64,000 nucleotides of DNA, taken from contig NZ_CP177144.1 of NCBI RefSeq assembly GCF_050389775.1, positions 1,860,001 through 1,924,000 of the forward strand, written 5' to 3'. Below are positions 51,101-58,473 of this stretch, piece by piece (positions within the stretch are counted from its first letter, which is position 1; every line of letters starts with the position of its first letter). The notes beneath the pieces were generated by a model that was given only the letters and a program-made list of their open reading frames with translations, ran no database searches and had not been told where the DNA came from. The stretch is from Marinibacterium sp050389775 (GTDB lineage Bacteria; Pseudomonadota; Alphaproteobacteria; Rhodobacterales; Rhodobacteraceae). The translations under genes and the position numbers were made by a program.

Positions 51101-51226
51101 GCTCTAGGCTCTAGGCTCTAGGCTCTAGGCTCTAGGCTCTAGGCTCTAGGCTCTAGGCTCTAGGCTCTAGGCTCTAGGCTCTAGGCTCTAGGCTCTAGGC
51201 TCTAGGCTCTAGGCTCTAGGCTCTAG
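51094..51226. repeat. Perfect (GCTCTAG)19 heptanucleotide array
   Basis: Nineteen uninterrupted 7-base GCTCTAG units occupy 133 bp. The first unit contains the TAG stop of the DUF1501 gene. A short degenerate tail follows (GCTCTGGCCCTGGCTCTGG). Because the period is not a multiple of three, TAG recurs in every forward frame, and CTAGAGC gives stops in all reverse frames. It contains nineteen CTAG tetramers. Confidence 0.97.
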
Positions 51227-51391
51227 GCTCTGGCCCTGGCTCTGGCAATGATTCACGCGGTGGATCTATGCCGCAGCCGAAGGCCCGCCGCCTGACCCGT
51301 AACAGCCCTTTCCGACCACGGCCCCGGAACGCCATGCCACATCGCCGCCCAACACATTCCCCGGGCGCCGGTCACTCGGAGGACCGGCGTG

Positions 51392-51577
51392 TCAGCCCAC
51401 CGGCGGGCGCCAGGGCCGTTTGCGGCGGTGCGGCCTGAGGTCGCGGGAGGGGCCGCGCGGGCGGCTGCGGACAGGGCGGGCAGAGGGGCGGGGGCCGGTC
51501 AGGAGCAGGATTGCAACGGCTCCCAGCAGCAGCGCCAGCCCGTGCAGGGCGACAAGGGTTGCGCCATCCATCGTCAC
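51392..51577 (-). CDS. Small membrane protein coupled to a response regulator
   Basis: A 61-residue frame from GTG 51577 (or 59 residues from ATG 51571). It has one long hydrophobic helix (about 8-29: LVALHGLALLLGAVAILLLTG) and a very basic Arg/Pro-rich C-terminal tail of about 32 residues. The GTG overlaps the regulator's TGA as GTGA, a classic coupling arrangement. No family is recognised. A single-helix, positively charged protein could be a membrane partner, or the basic tail could be chance GC-rich reading. Confidence 0.45.
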   Translation of the reverse strand: MTMDGATLVALHGLALLLGAVAILLLTGPRPSARPVRSRPRGPSRDLRPHRRKRPWRPPVG

Positions 51578-52293
51578 ACCACCTGCCGGTCGGCCAGCCG
51601 GGTCTGGACCAGGCCTGCCACCTGCGCGGCGAAGAACGCCACGGGCCGGCCGTTGCGCCGGGCGTCGGCCAGGTCTTCGGCCGCCCGGGCCAGCGGCTCA
51701 TCGGCCGCGCTGCGGGCAACCCCGCCGACAAACTGGGCGACGTAATCCAGCGCCTTGGAATCCTCCATGTCCGACAGCACGTCGGCGGCATGGGCCATGT
51801 CGTCCTGGTAGGCGATCGGATCGGGGCGGATCAGCTCGTCCGTGGGCAGCGACAGGGTGGCGGGCCGCCGGTCGGCGGGCAGGCGCTGCAGGATGGCTTC
51901 CTGGAAAGCGGCAAGGGATTCAATGGGTTTTGGCAGGTAGCCATCGGCGCCGGCGGCGATGGCCGCGTGTTCGGCAAAGCGGTCGCCCGAGGTGCCCAGG
52001 ATCACCGGCACCCGGGGCGCGGTGTCGATCATCTCCTGGATCAGGTCCAGGCCCGAGCCGTCCGGCAGGCCGAGGTCGACGATGATCACCGAAGGCCGGT
52101 AGACCCGCAGGTGGCGGCGGGCGGATTTCAGGCAATCGGCCCGGCGGACGCGCGCCCCGCTGCGCAGGCACAGAAGGCGCAGGGCCTCGCAGGCAAAGCG
52201 GCTGTCTTCGACCACCAGCACGGTGATGCCCAGCAGCGGGCGGGACGGGGTCGGCGCCGGCCCGGGCGGGCCGTAGAGTTCAGATTCGGGCAT
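51574..52293 (-). CDS. Response regulator with uncharacterised C-terminal domain
   Basis: A 239-residue protein with a CheY-like receiver at about residues 22-140: ITVLVVEDSRF, phospho-acceptor Asp in SVIIVDLGLPDGSG, LGTSGD for the conserved Thr/Ser, and GYLPKP for the Lys. The last 90 residues are helical (DDMAHAADVL... YVAQFVGGVARSAADEPLARAAEDLADARRN) with no known output motif; DNA-binding, GGDEF and EAL elements are absent. It may act by protein contact. No histidine kinase is adjacent. Confidence 0.85.
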   Translation of the reverse strand: MPESELYGPPGPAPTPSRPLLGITVLVVEDSRFACEALRLLCLRSGARVRRADCLKSARRHLRVYRPSVIIVDLGLPDGSGLDLIQEMIDTAPRVPVILGTSGDRFAEHAAIAAGADGYLPKPIESLAAFQEAILQRLPADRRPATLSLPTDELIRPDPIAYQDDMAHAADVLSDMEDSKALDYVAQFVGGVARSAADEPLARAAEDLADARRNGRPVAFFAAQVAGLVQTRLADRQVV

Positions 52294-52366
52294 CGCGTGT
52301 CCTCCGGTCTGTTATCCGACGAGGCTACGGCCAGGTTTGCTAACACCCGGTTAATGCGCCCGGGCC

Positions 52367-52394
52367 TTGCCCCTGCCGGGCGCTGTGCCATAAC
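52367..52394 (+). promoter_or_regulatory. Possible mce promoter
   Basis: TTGCCC (52367-52372) and CATAAC (52389-52394) with a 16-base spacer, 28 bases before the start codon. The match is moderate. Confidence 0.4.
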
Positions 52395-52422
52395 CGGGTG
52401 GATCTGTGTTTCGGAGGACCCC

Positions 52423-52827
52423 ATGATCGGACGTCTCAACCACGTAGCCATCGCTGTCCCGGATCTCGAGGCGGCATCCGAGCAATACCGCAGCGCCCTG
52501 GGCGCCAAGGTCGGCGCCCCGCAGGACGAACCCGACCACGGGGTGACGGTGGTCTTCATCGAACTGCCCAACACCAAGATCGAGCTGCTCTACCCGCTGG
52601 GCGACGACAGCCCGATCAAGGGGTTTCTCGACAAGAACCCGTCGGGGGGCATCCACCATGTCTGTTACGAGGTCGAGGACATCCTGGCCGCGCGCGATCA
52701 CCTGAAGGCCACGGGCGCCCGGGTGCTGGGCAGCGGCGAGCCGAAGATCGGGGCTCATGGCAAGCCGGTGCTGTTCCTTCACCCGAAGGATTTCAACGGC
52801 TGCCTGGTCGAGCTGGAACAGGTCTGA
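52423..52827 (+). CDS. mce: Methylmalonyl-CoA epimerase
   Basis: A 134-residue VOC-fold enzyme that interconverts (S)- and (R)-methylmalonyl-CoA in propionyl-CoA metabolism and the ethylmalonyl-CoA route. MIGRLNHVAIAVPDLEAA carries the first metal His, ELPNTKIELLYPLGDDSPI the Glu, GGIHHVCYEVEDI the second His, and FLHPKDFNGCLVELEQ the last Glu. GGAGG is upstream. Three bases separate it from the DUF1467 gene, a conserved linkage. Confidence 0.95.
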   Translation: MIGRLNHVAIAVPDLEAASEQYRSALGAKVGAPQDEPDHGVTVVFIELPNTKIELLYPLGDDSPIKGFLDKNPSGGIHHVCYEVEDILAARDHLKATGARVLGSGEPKIGAHGKPVLFLHPKDFNGCLVELEQV

Positions 52828-52830
52828 GCC

Positions 52831-53106
52831 ATGTCCATCACCGCCGGAATCGTGCTTTTCGTTGTCATCTGGTTCATGACTTTCTTCGTCGTCCTGCCCC
52901 TGCGCCTGCAGACCCAGGGCGAGGCCGGGGCGGTTGTGCCCGGGACCCACAAGGGCGCGCCCGAAGAGCATAACCTCAGGCGCAAGGCCATCATCACGAC
53001 GCTGGCCGCGGCGGTCATCTGGGGGATCGTGGCGACGATCATCGTGACCGGGGCGATCAGCGTGCGCGACTTCGACTGGTTCAACCGGATGCCGCCGCTG
53101 GAGTGA
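52831..53106 (+). CDS. DUF1467 two-helix membrane protein
   Basis: A 91-residue inner-membrane protein: helix one at about residues 3-25 (TAGIVLFVVIWFMTFFVVLPL) and helix two at about 54-75, separated by a hydrophilic loop with GTHKGAPEEHNLRRKA. This is the DUF1467 pattern, common directly after methylmalonyl-CoA epimerase in alphaproteobacteria. No function is known. It is co-transcribed with mce. Confidence 0.9.
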   Translation: MSITAGIVLFVVIWFMTFFVVLPLRLQTQGEAGAVVPGTHKGAPEEHNLRRKAIITTLAAAVIWGIVATIIVTGAISVRDFDWFNRMPPLE

Positions 53107-53226
53107 TGTCCGGGCCGGGCCGATGGCGTGACGTGGCGGCGCGTGCGGGCAGAAAGTGCGCGGGCAGGATGCGGTCTTGCTCAGGACTGCGACACGGCGA
53201 GGAGACAGGCCAAGTGCCGTGCAGGG

Positions 53227-53254
53227 GTAGGATGGGTGCTTGCACCCATCCTAC
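53227..53254. terminator. Perfect 13-bp palindrome between convergent genes
   Basis: GTAGGATGGGTGC and GCACCCATCCTAC are separated only by TT. It lies between the DUF1467 and EI24 genes, just after the EI24 stop, and is suited to bidirectional termination. GTAGGATGGGTGC-type palindromes are a widespread proteobacterial repeat. Confidence 0.65.
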
Positions 53255-53260
53255 GGGCGG

Positions 53261-53971
53261 TCAGACCGAGCTGAGCCGCGGGTCCTTGCGGGCCAGGGCG
53301 TGGTAGACATGGGTAAAGGTCGCCGCGCCGAAGATCGGCACCAGCAGGTTCAGGATCGGGATCGTCAGGGGCAGGGCCATCAGCGTGCCGGCCGCCCAGA
53401 TCGTGGCCATGTGGCGTTTGCGGGCAGCCTTGGCATTGGCCCGGCCGATCCGGCGCATGGCCACCAGGGTGAAATACTCCCGGCCCAGCAGGTAGCCGTT
53501 CATCAGGTAGAAGATCAGCGGCGCCAGCGGGGCGAAGACCAGGTAGAGCGCCAGGGCCAGGATGTTGGCCAGGATCAGCACGCCCAGCATGCCCAGCCCG
53601 TCGATGAACCCGTCGAGCAGGGGCACCGGATCGACATGGGGCAGGCTGGGGTAATGCACCTCTTCGACGGCCTCGGCCACCTGGTCGAGGAACATCGACG
53701 AGATCGCCGCGGCCACGGGGATCATCAGGAAGACCGACAGGCCCATCATCAGCACCAGCGAGCCCCAGCCCAGCAGGCTGTCGACCCAGGTCACCGTGCC
53801 GATCAGGGGCAGGGTCATGCTGTCGCCGGCCAGCCAGCCGACGACAAAGAACACGATGGCATAAAGCGCCACCAGCAGGGCCAGGGTCAGGCCGATGCCC
53901 AGGAACAGCACCTTGCGAAAGCGCGGATCCCCGGCCTGGCCCAGGGCGCGCATGAAGGATGTCAGGATCAT
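53261..53971 (-). CDS. EI24/CysZ-like membrane protein
   Basis: A 236-residue inner-membrane protein with about five or six hydrophobic segments, matching the EI24 family: RALGQAGDPRFRKVLFLGIGLT at the N-terminus, the central FLDQVAEAVEEVHYP, and FLMNGYLLGREYFTLVAMRR (here reading YLMNGYLLGREYF). CysZ members import sulfate, but this branch is unproven in that role. It overlaps the nitroreductase gene by four bases (ATGA). Confidence 0.88.
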   Translation of the reverse strand: MILTSFMRALGQAGDPRFRKVLFLGIGLTLALLVALYAIVFFVVGWLAGDSMTLPLIGTVTWVDSLLGWGSLVLMMGLSVFLMIPVAAAISSMFLDQVAEAVEEVHYPSLPHVDPVPLLDGFIDGLGMLGVLILANILALALYLVFAPLAPLIFYLMNGYLLGREYFTLVAMRRIGRANAKAARKRHMATIWAAGTLMALPLTIPILNLLVPIFGAATFTHVYHALARKDPRLSSV

Positions 53972-54546
53972 GCGGAAACCCAGGTCGTCACGGTGGCCAG
54001 GTCGGGCCGGGGCCGGTCGGGCGGGGTGGCGCTTTCGGTGCCGATATGGATCAGCCCGGCCACGGTCTCGTTGTCGGCCAGGTCCAGCGCCTCGGCGCAG
54101 AAGCCCCGGTCATGGCTGGGCCAGCCCGACAGCCAGTTGGCCCCCCAGCCCGCAGCCAGCGCGGCGTTGAGCAGGGCCAGGCAGGCCGCCCCGGCGGCAT
54201 AGGTCATTTCCACGGCCGGGATCTTGTCGGAGGGTTTCTGCACCTCGATCACGGCCACGGCCAGCGGGCTGATCTCGTAAGCCAGCCGGGCCTTGGCAAT
54301 GTCGTCGTCGGACTTGCCCAGGGCCGTGCCCCGGGCCGACACGATATCGGCCAGCCGGCGCAGGGCCGGGGCTTCAAGCACGATCAGCCGCCAGGGTTCC
54401 AGCTTGCCGTGATCGGGCGTGCGCAGGGCGGCGGTCAGGATCGGCTCGAGCGCGGCCCGGTTGGGCACGGGCTGGCCCAGCGTCTTGTAGGGCCGGGACC
54501 GGCGCGTCAGCAGGAAATCGAGCGCGGCGGGATTGGGATCGGGCAT
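53968..54546 (-). CDS. Nitroreductase-family FMN protein
   Basis: A 192-residue YdjA-like nitroreductase. LLTRRSRPYKTLGQPVP carries the FMN-binding Arg-Arg-Ser, RTPDHGKLEPWRLIV is the second FMN contact, and GWGANWLSGWP is the C-terminal loop. It is expected to be a homodimer using NAD(P)H; the physiological acceptor is unknown. It is the first gene of the nitroreductase-EI24 pair, coupled by an ATGA overlap. Confidence 0.9.
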   Translation of the reverse strand: MPDPNPAALDFLLTRRSRPYKTLGQPVPNRAALEPILTAALRTPDHGKLEPWRLIVLEAPALRRLADIVSARGTALGKSDDDIAKARLAYEISPLAVAVIEVQKPSDKIPAVEMTYAAGAACLALLNAALAAGWGANWLSGWPSHDRGFCAEALDLADNETVAGLIHIGTESATPPDRPRPDLATVTTWVSA

Positions 54547-55116
54547 GGATGTGACGCCTTTTTACATTTGTCCTGCCCTATCTCTTCGTCCTGCCCGGCA
54601 ATTTCAAGAGGCGGGGCGGATGGCAGGTGCGGGGGAAGGGCAGCGCGGCCGGTGGGCGGGCCTGGCGGAGATTGGTGGCGGGGGCCCGGTGGGCGGCCTG
54701 GCGGGGATGGACGGCGAGACACCGGTGGGTGCCTTTGCGGGGATGACGGGCCGGTTGCTGGCCCGGCGAGGATAAACGGTGGGCCCGATGGCTGTCCCGG
54801 AGTGGATTGACGGTGGGACTGGCCTAGCGAGCGGCGAGGTCGGCGGACTGGCCAGGGCGATCGGCGCGATCGATGCGCTGGCCCGGCGCGGATGGATGGC
54901 GCGCCCGGTGGGCTGGCCCTGGGAGGTTGTATGGCGGGTCAGGCGGGGCGCCCCGGCGCGGACAAAGGCAGCGCCGGGAGCGGCCTGGCGAGAAGGAGCG
55001 GGGCGCGTACCGGGCCTTGGACCGGCCGGGGTGCGCTCCACCTTCATGGCCGGTCGGCCCGGCGATGTGAGGCCGCCATGGACCTCGGCCGGCGCCGACC
55101 GTCTGGCCAATGGTGC
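54547..55116. repeat. 570-bp spacer with a decayed ~35-bp tandem repeat
   Basis: No gene is supported. From about 54647 to 54860 a CGGTGGG(C)...CTGGCGGGGATGGACGG pattern recurs about six times with a period of 33-36 bases and heavy divergence. The remainder to 55116 is GC-rich and featureless. The nitroreductase promoter should lie close to 54550-54600, where TTTTTACATTTG is AT-rich. Confidence 0.5.
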
Positions 55117-56226
55117 TCAGCCCTCGGCAAAGATCTCCTCGGCCAGGCGCTCGACCTCGTCGAGCAGGAAGGCATCGAACCGGCCGCGCGGCTGGCGGGC
55201 GGCCACGGCGGCGGCCAGCGGATCTGGCGCCTCGATCGACGAGCCGGACAGGGCGGCAATGGTCGCATGGCCGGCAAAGGGCACGTAGACCTCGGAATAG
55301 CCGCCCTCGTGCACCAAGACCAGCTTGCCACCGCAGAGCCGCCGGGCGGCGTCCTTCACGCGCAGGGTCATCTGGGCAAAGGTCTCGGCCGTGGCCTGCA
55401 TCCGGGCCAGCGGGTCGACCACCGCCGCGTCGAACCCGCAGGCCACGACGATCAGGTCGGGCCGAAAGGCCTCCAGCGCGGGCAGCACGATCCGGTCCAT
55501 CGCTGCCAGATAGGCCTTGTGGCCGGTCCCCGCGGGCAACGGCACGTTGATGTTGTGGCCCAGCCCCGCGCCCTTGCCCCGGTCGGTCACCGCCCCGGTG
55601 TCGGTCGGATAATTGCCTTCCTGGTGCAGGCTGATCGTCAGCGTGTCGTCGCGGTCGTAATAGATCGCCTCGGTGCCGTTGCCGTGGTGCACGTCCCAGT
55701 CGATCACGGCCACCCGGCCCAGCCCCTGGTCGTCCCGCGCGGCTTCGACGGCAATGGCGATATTGGCCAAGAGGCAGAAACCATTGGGGAAATCGGGCAG
55801 GCAATGGTGCCCCGGCGGGCGCGACAGGGCATAGGCATCGGGCAGCTCGCCGGCCACGACATCGCGGACGGCGGCCTTGGCCAGCCCGGCCGACACCGTG
55901 GCGATCTCATAGCCGCCCCGGGCGAAGGGTGTGCGCAGGCCCAGCTCGCCGCCGCCGGCATCGGACAGGCGCTTGAACTCGTCGAGATAGGAGGCCGGGT
56001 GGACGCGCAGCAGGTCCTCGCGGGTGACCTCGGCCGGACCTCGGCGGTCCAGCTCGGCCAGAAGGCCGGTGACCTCCATCAGGTTCTTCAGGCGGCGCTT
56101 GGTCTCGGGGTTTTCCGGCAGCCCGCCGAAGACCGGCTGGACCAGCCCGCCCACGGGCAGGGTAAAGGCATAATTGCCGCCCGCATGCCAAAAGCAGCGT
56201 TCGTCAGAGAAAAATCCGGTTGTCAT
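55117..56226 (-). CDS. Histone-deacetylase-family (acetylpolyamine amidohydrolase-like) protein
   Basis: A 369-residue zinc amidohydrolase. SRPPGHHCLPDFPNGFCLLANIA supplies the paired catalytic histidines, VAVIDWDVHHGNGTEAIYY the zinc Asp and His, and LIVVACGFDAAVVDPLARMQ the second zinc Asp region. LVHEGGYSEVYVPF ends the site. Bacterial members deacetylate acetylpolyamines or other acetylamides rather than histones. The family N-terminus GFFSDERCFWHAGG fits the start. It is divergent from the DUF167 gene. Confidence 0.92.
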   Translation of the reverse strand: MTTGFFSDERCFWHAGGNYAFTLPVGGLVQPVFGGLPENPETKRRLKNLMEVTGLLAELDRRGPAEVTREDLLRVHPASYLDEFKRLSDAGGGELGLRTPFARGGYEIATVSAGLAKAAVRDVVAGELPDAYALSRPPGHHCLPDFPNGFCLLANIAIAVEAARDDQGLGRVAVIDWDVHHGNGTEAIYYDRDDTLTISLHQEGNYPTDTGAVTDRGKGAGLGHNINVPLPAGTGHKAYLAAMDRIVLPALEAFRPDLIVVACGFDAAVVDPLARMQATAETFAQMTLRVKDAARRLCGGKLVLVHEGGYSEVYVPFAGHATIAALSGSSIEAPDPLAAAVAARQPRGRFDAFLLDEVERLAEEIFAEG

Positions 56227-56300
56227 GTCTGTCCTTCCCTGCGGCCAGGTCGCGGCCGCGGATGCTTTGCAACGGCGCCACGGTGTGGCAGGCAGGGGCC

Positions 56301-56576
56301 ATGGGCAAGGCGAAATACAGGGATCTGACGGATCTGTCCGGCCTGGCCGTGGCAGGGGCCGAGATAAGCGTCAGGGTCACGCCCCGTGCCGGGCGCGACC
56401 GGTTGCTGGTCGAGGATGACCAGCTGAAGGCCCATGTCACGGCCGTGCCCGAGAACGGCAAGGCCAATGCGGCGGTCGGGCGGATGCTGGCCACGGCGCT
56501 TGGCGTGGCGCCGGGGCGGGTCGTGCTGATCCGGGGCCAGACCGCGCGGGACAAGACCTTTCGCATCGCCGGCTGA
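56301..56576 (+). CDS. DUF167 (YggU) family protein
   Basis: A 91-residue small alpha/beta protein with the DUF167 pattern: ISVRVTPRAGRDRL, LKAHVTAVPENGKANAAVGRMLATAL and VLIRGQTARDKTFRI. No catalytic function is known for the family. It converges on the small hypothetical gene at 56582-56833 with a 5-base gap. Confidence 0.9.
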   Translation: MGKAKYRDLTDLSGLAVAGAEISVRVTPRAGRDRLLVEDDQLKAHVTAVPENGKANAAVGRMLATALGVAPGRVVLIRGQTARDKTFRIAG

Positions 56577-56581
56577 CGGGG

Positions 56582-56833
56582 CTAGCCCCGCGTGGCCGCA
56601 CCCTCGGCGGGCAACTGGTAGACCCCTTCGGGCAGGTTCAGCGCGGCGGCCAGGTCGCGGACCTGTTCGGGCGACAGGGTGATGCGCATGACCGTGTCGG
56701 TGCGCGCGTCGAATTGCTCGATGGTGAAACATTCCGAGAAGGCGTTGATGATCACGTCTTCCTGGAGCGGCGTGCTGCCGTCATCGACCAGGGTGATGAC
56801 GGTCGAGTCGAATTCATGCTCGATGCTAAACAT
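56582..56833 (-). CDS. Conserved-looking small hypothetical protein
   Basis: An 83-residue acidic soluble protein: MFSIEHEFDSTVITLVDDG, then DVIINAFSECFTIEQFD and MRITLSPEQVRDLAAALNLPEGVYQ. It has a beta-rich first half and a final helix, no membrane segment and no recognised motif. The balanced composition and codon use, unlike the noisy spacer beside it, argue that it is a real gene. It converges on DUF167. Confidence 0.65.
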   Translation of the reverse strand: MFSIEHEFDSTVITLVDDGSTPLQEDVIINAFSECFTIEQFDARTDTVMRITLSPEQVRDLAAALNLPEGVYQLPAEGAATRG

Positions 56834-57294
56834 GGGTCCACGATGCCTGTCCGGCAGGCGGGTTACAAGGGGGCATTGGGTGGGCATGCCAGGGGGATAC
56901 GCGGGTGACCGAGGGGTGATCTCGGGATGACTTAAGAGGTGGCTCCGGGGTGACACATGTGGTGATCCGAAGGTGGCTGGGGAGATGATCGCGGGGCGCT
57001 ACTGGGGGAGATCGGCTAGTGAATCAGTGAGTAACCCCGGGATGACAGATGGGGCCATCACAAGGTGAACCGTGAGTGTTCTTCAGGCACTCTGGCGGGC
57101 CCGTCACCGCGGGAAAGCACCGCGCATCGGCGCGTGCTGGCCCGGGCGGCCGCCAAAGCGGGCAGGGCGGTCGGGGCCGGCCCGATCGGGCCTCCGGCGG
57201 GCGCCGGGGCACTGGCCGCGGGCCGGCGCAGGGCCTATACAGGCGGAACCCGGGCCGTGATCCGGGACGAGGCGCAGGTGGGACAGGAAACGAC
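56834..57294. repeat. 460-bp spacer with a decayed ~12-bp repeat
   Basis: From 56904 to about 56998, eight segments of 11-13 bases begin with TGA(C/T) or TGGC and end in a GGG or AGG block. Further TGA-rich sequence follows to about 57070. The rest holds the control region of the M48 gene. No gene is supported. Confidence 0.45.
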
Positions 57295-58002
57295 ATGCGA
57301 CGGATCGTGATGCTCTTGGCCGGGCTGGGCACGGCCCTGCTGGCCGGTTGTACCCTGCCCAGCGGTCTGCCCGGCCCCGGCGGGGCCCCGGGTTGGGAGG
57401 CCAACCCGGTCTACGCGACCTTCACCGAGGTGGCCGGCCGGATCGAACCGGTCGCCGAGCGGATCTGTCGGCGCGAAGGCGCGGTGCGCGACTGCAATTT
57501 CGAGATCGTCATCGACCGCAATCCCAACCAGCCGCCCAATGCCTACCAGAGCGTGACCGACAGCGGCCGCCCGGTGCTGACCGTGACGGCCACGCTGATC
57601 GAGGAAATGCAGAACCAGGACGAGCTGGCCTTCGTGCTGGGCCACGAGGCCTCGCATCACATCCTGGGTCATCTCGACCGCCAGCAGGCCAATGCCGAGG
57701 CCGGGGCGGCGATCTTTGCCGGGCTGGCCGAGCTGACCGGCGGGTCGCAGGCCGATGTGCAATCGGCGCTGGAACTGGGCGCGGCGGTGGGCGCCCGCAG
57801 CTATTCCAAGGATTTCGAACTGGAAGCCGATGCGCTCGGCACGGTGATCACCTTCGACGCGGGATACGATCCGCTGAAGGGCGCGGAATATTTCACGCGC
57901 CTGCCCGATCCGGGCAACCGGTTCCTGGGCACCCATCCGCCCAATGCCGCCCGGGTGCAGATCGTGCAGATGACGCTGCAACAGCTCAAGGCCGCGCGCT
58001 AG
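57295..58002 (+). CDS. M48-family metalloprotease, lipoprotein
   Basis: A 235-residue zinc protease anchored by a lipobox: the signal MRRIVMLLAGLGTALLAGC places the lipidated Cys at residue 19. The metal site is GHEASHHILGH, and the third ligand is the Glu in ELEADALG. The family resembles BepA/YfgC and LoiP, which act in periplasmic quality control of outer-membrane proteins. There is no TPR extension, so it is closer to the short M48 lipoproteins. It is monocistronic with an AGGA ribosome-binding site. Confidence 0.92.
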   Translation: MRRIVMLLAGLGTALLAGCTLPSGLPGPGGAPGWEANPVYATFTEVAGRIEPVAERICRREGAVRDCNFEIVIDRNPNQPPNAYQSVTDSGRPVLTVTATLIEEMQNQDELAFVLGHEASHHILGHLDRQQANAEAGAAIFAGLAELTGGSQADVQSALELGAAVGARSYSKDFELEADALGTVITFDAGYDPLKGAEYFTRLPDPGNRFLGTHPPNAARVQIVQMTLQQLKAAR

Positions 58003-58145
58003 GCCCGGCCGGGCGTCCTTGATCTGCGTCAAGGGGCGAGGGGGACGGGCAGTCTATGTTGGCCCCGCGCGGCTGGACGGCCGCGCAAGACCGGCCCGAC
58101 GCGGCGGAATTGCCGCGCATCATTGGCCCAGCCAGGGAGAGAGAC

Positions 58146-58415
58146 ATGCCCCGACGCGGAGAGATCATGCAACATTGGCGGTTGGTCAGCCGGATGGCCC
58201 GGACCACCGACACCGATCTTGTCACGGCCTTCGACGAGGGGCGGCTGTCGTCCGAGGCCTGGGCGGGCATGGTCAATGCCTGCCGGGGCTGTGCCTGGGC
58301 CGAGCGCTGCGACGGCTGGCTGGCCGGCCACGATCACCAGGACGCCGCCCCGCGGCCCTGCTGCAACCGGGCCCGCTTTGCCGCCCTGCGCGCGGGCCAC
58401 AGCGTCGAGGCCTGA
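58146..58415 (+). CDS. DUF6455-type small cysteine protein
   Basis: An 89-residue protein: helical N-terminal half (WRLVSRMARTTDTDLVTAFDEGRLSSEAWAGMVNA), then a cysteine-rich half CRGCAWAERCDGWL...CCNRARFAALRAG with five cysteines, which probably bind zinc or a similar ion. The ribosome-binding site is AGGGAGAG. The family is common in Rhodobacteraceae and uncharacterised. Confidence 0.8.
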   Translation: MPRRGEIMQHWRLVSRMARTTDTDLVTAFDEGRLSSEAWAGMVNACRGCAWAERCDGWLAGHDHQDAAPRPCCNRARFAALRAGHSVEA

Positions 58416-58473
58416 GAGCGCCCCCGCCCGACGGGTGACGGGCGTCAGGCGCGCGGGCTTGCCAGGCCCGGGC

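Noticed and set aside
51094..51226. Phase-variable translation switch
   Set aside because: The stop codon is within the first unit, so gain or loss of units cannot change the DUF1501 reading frame.
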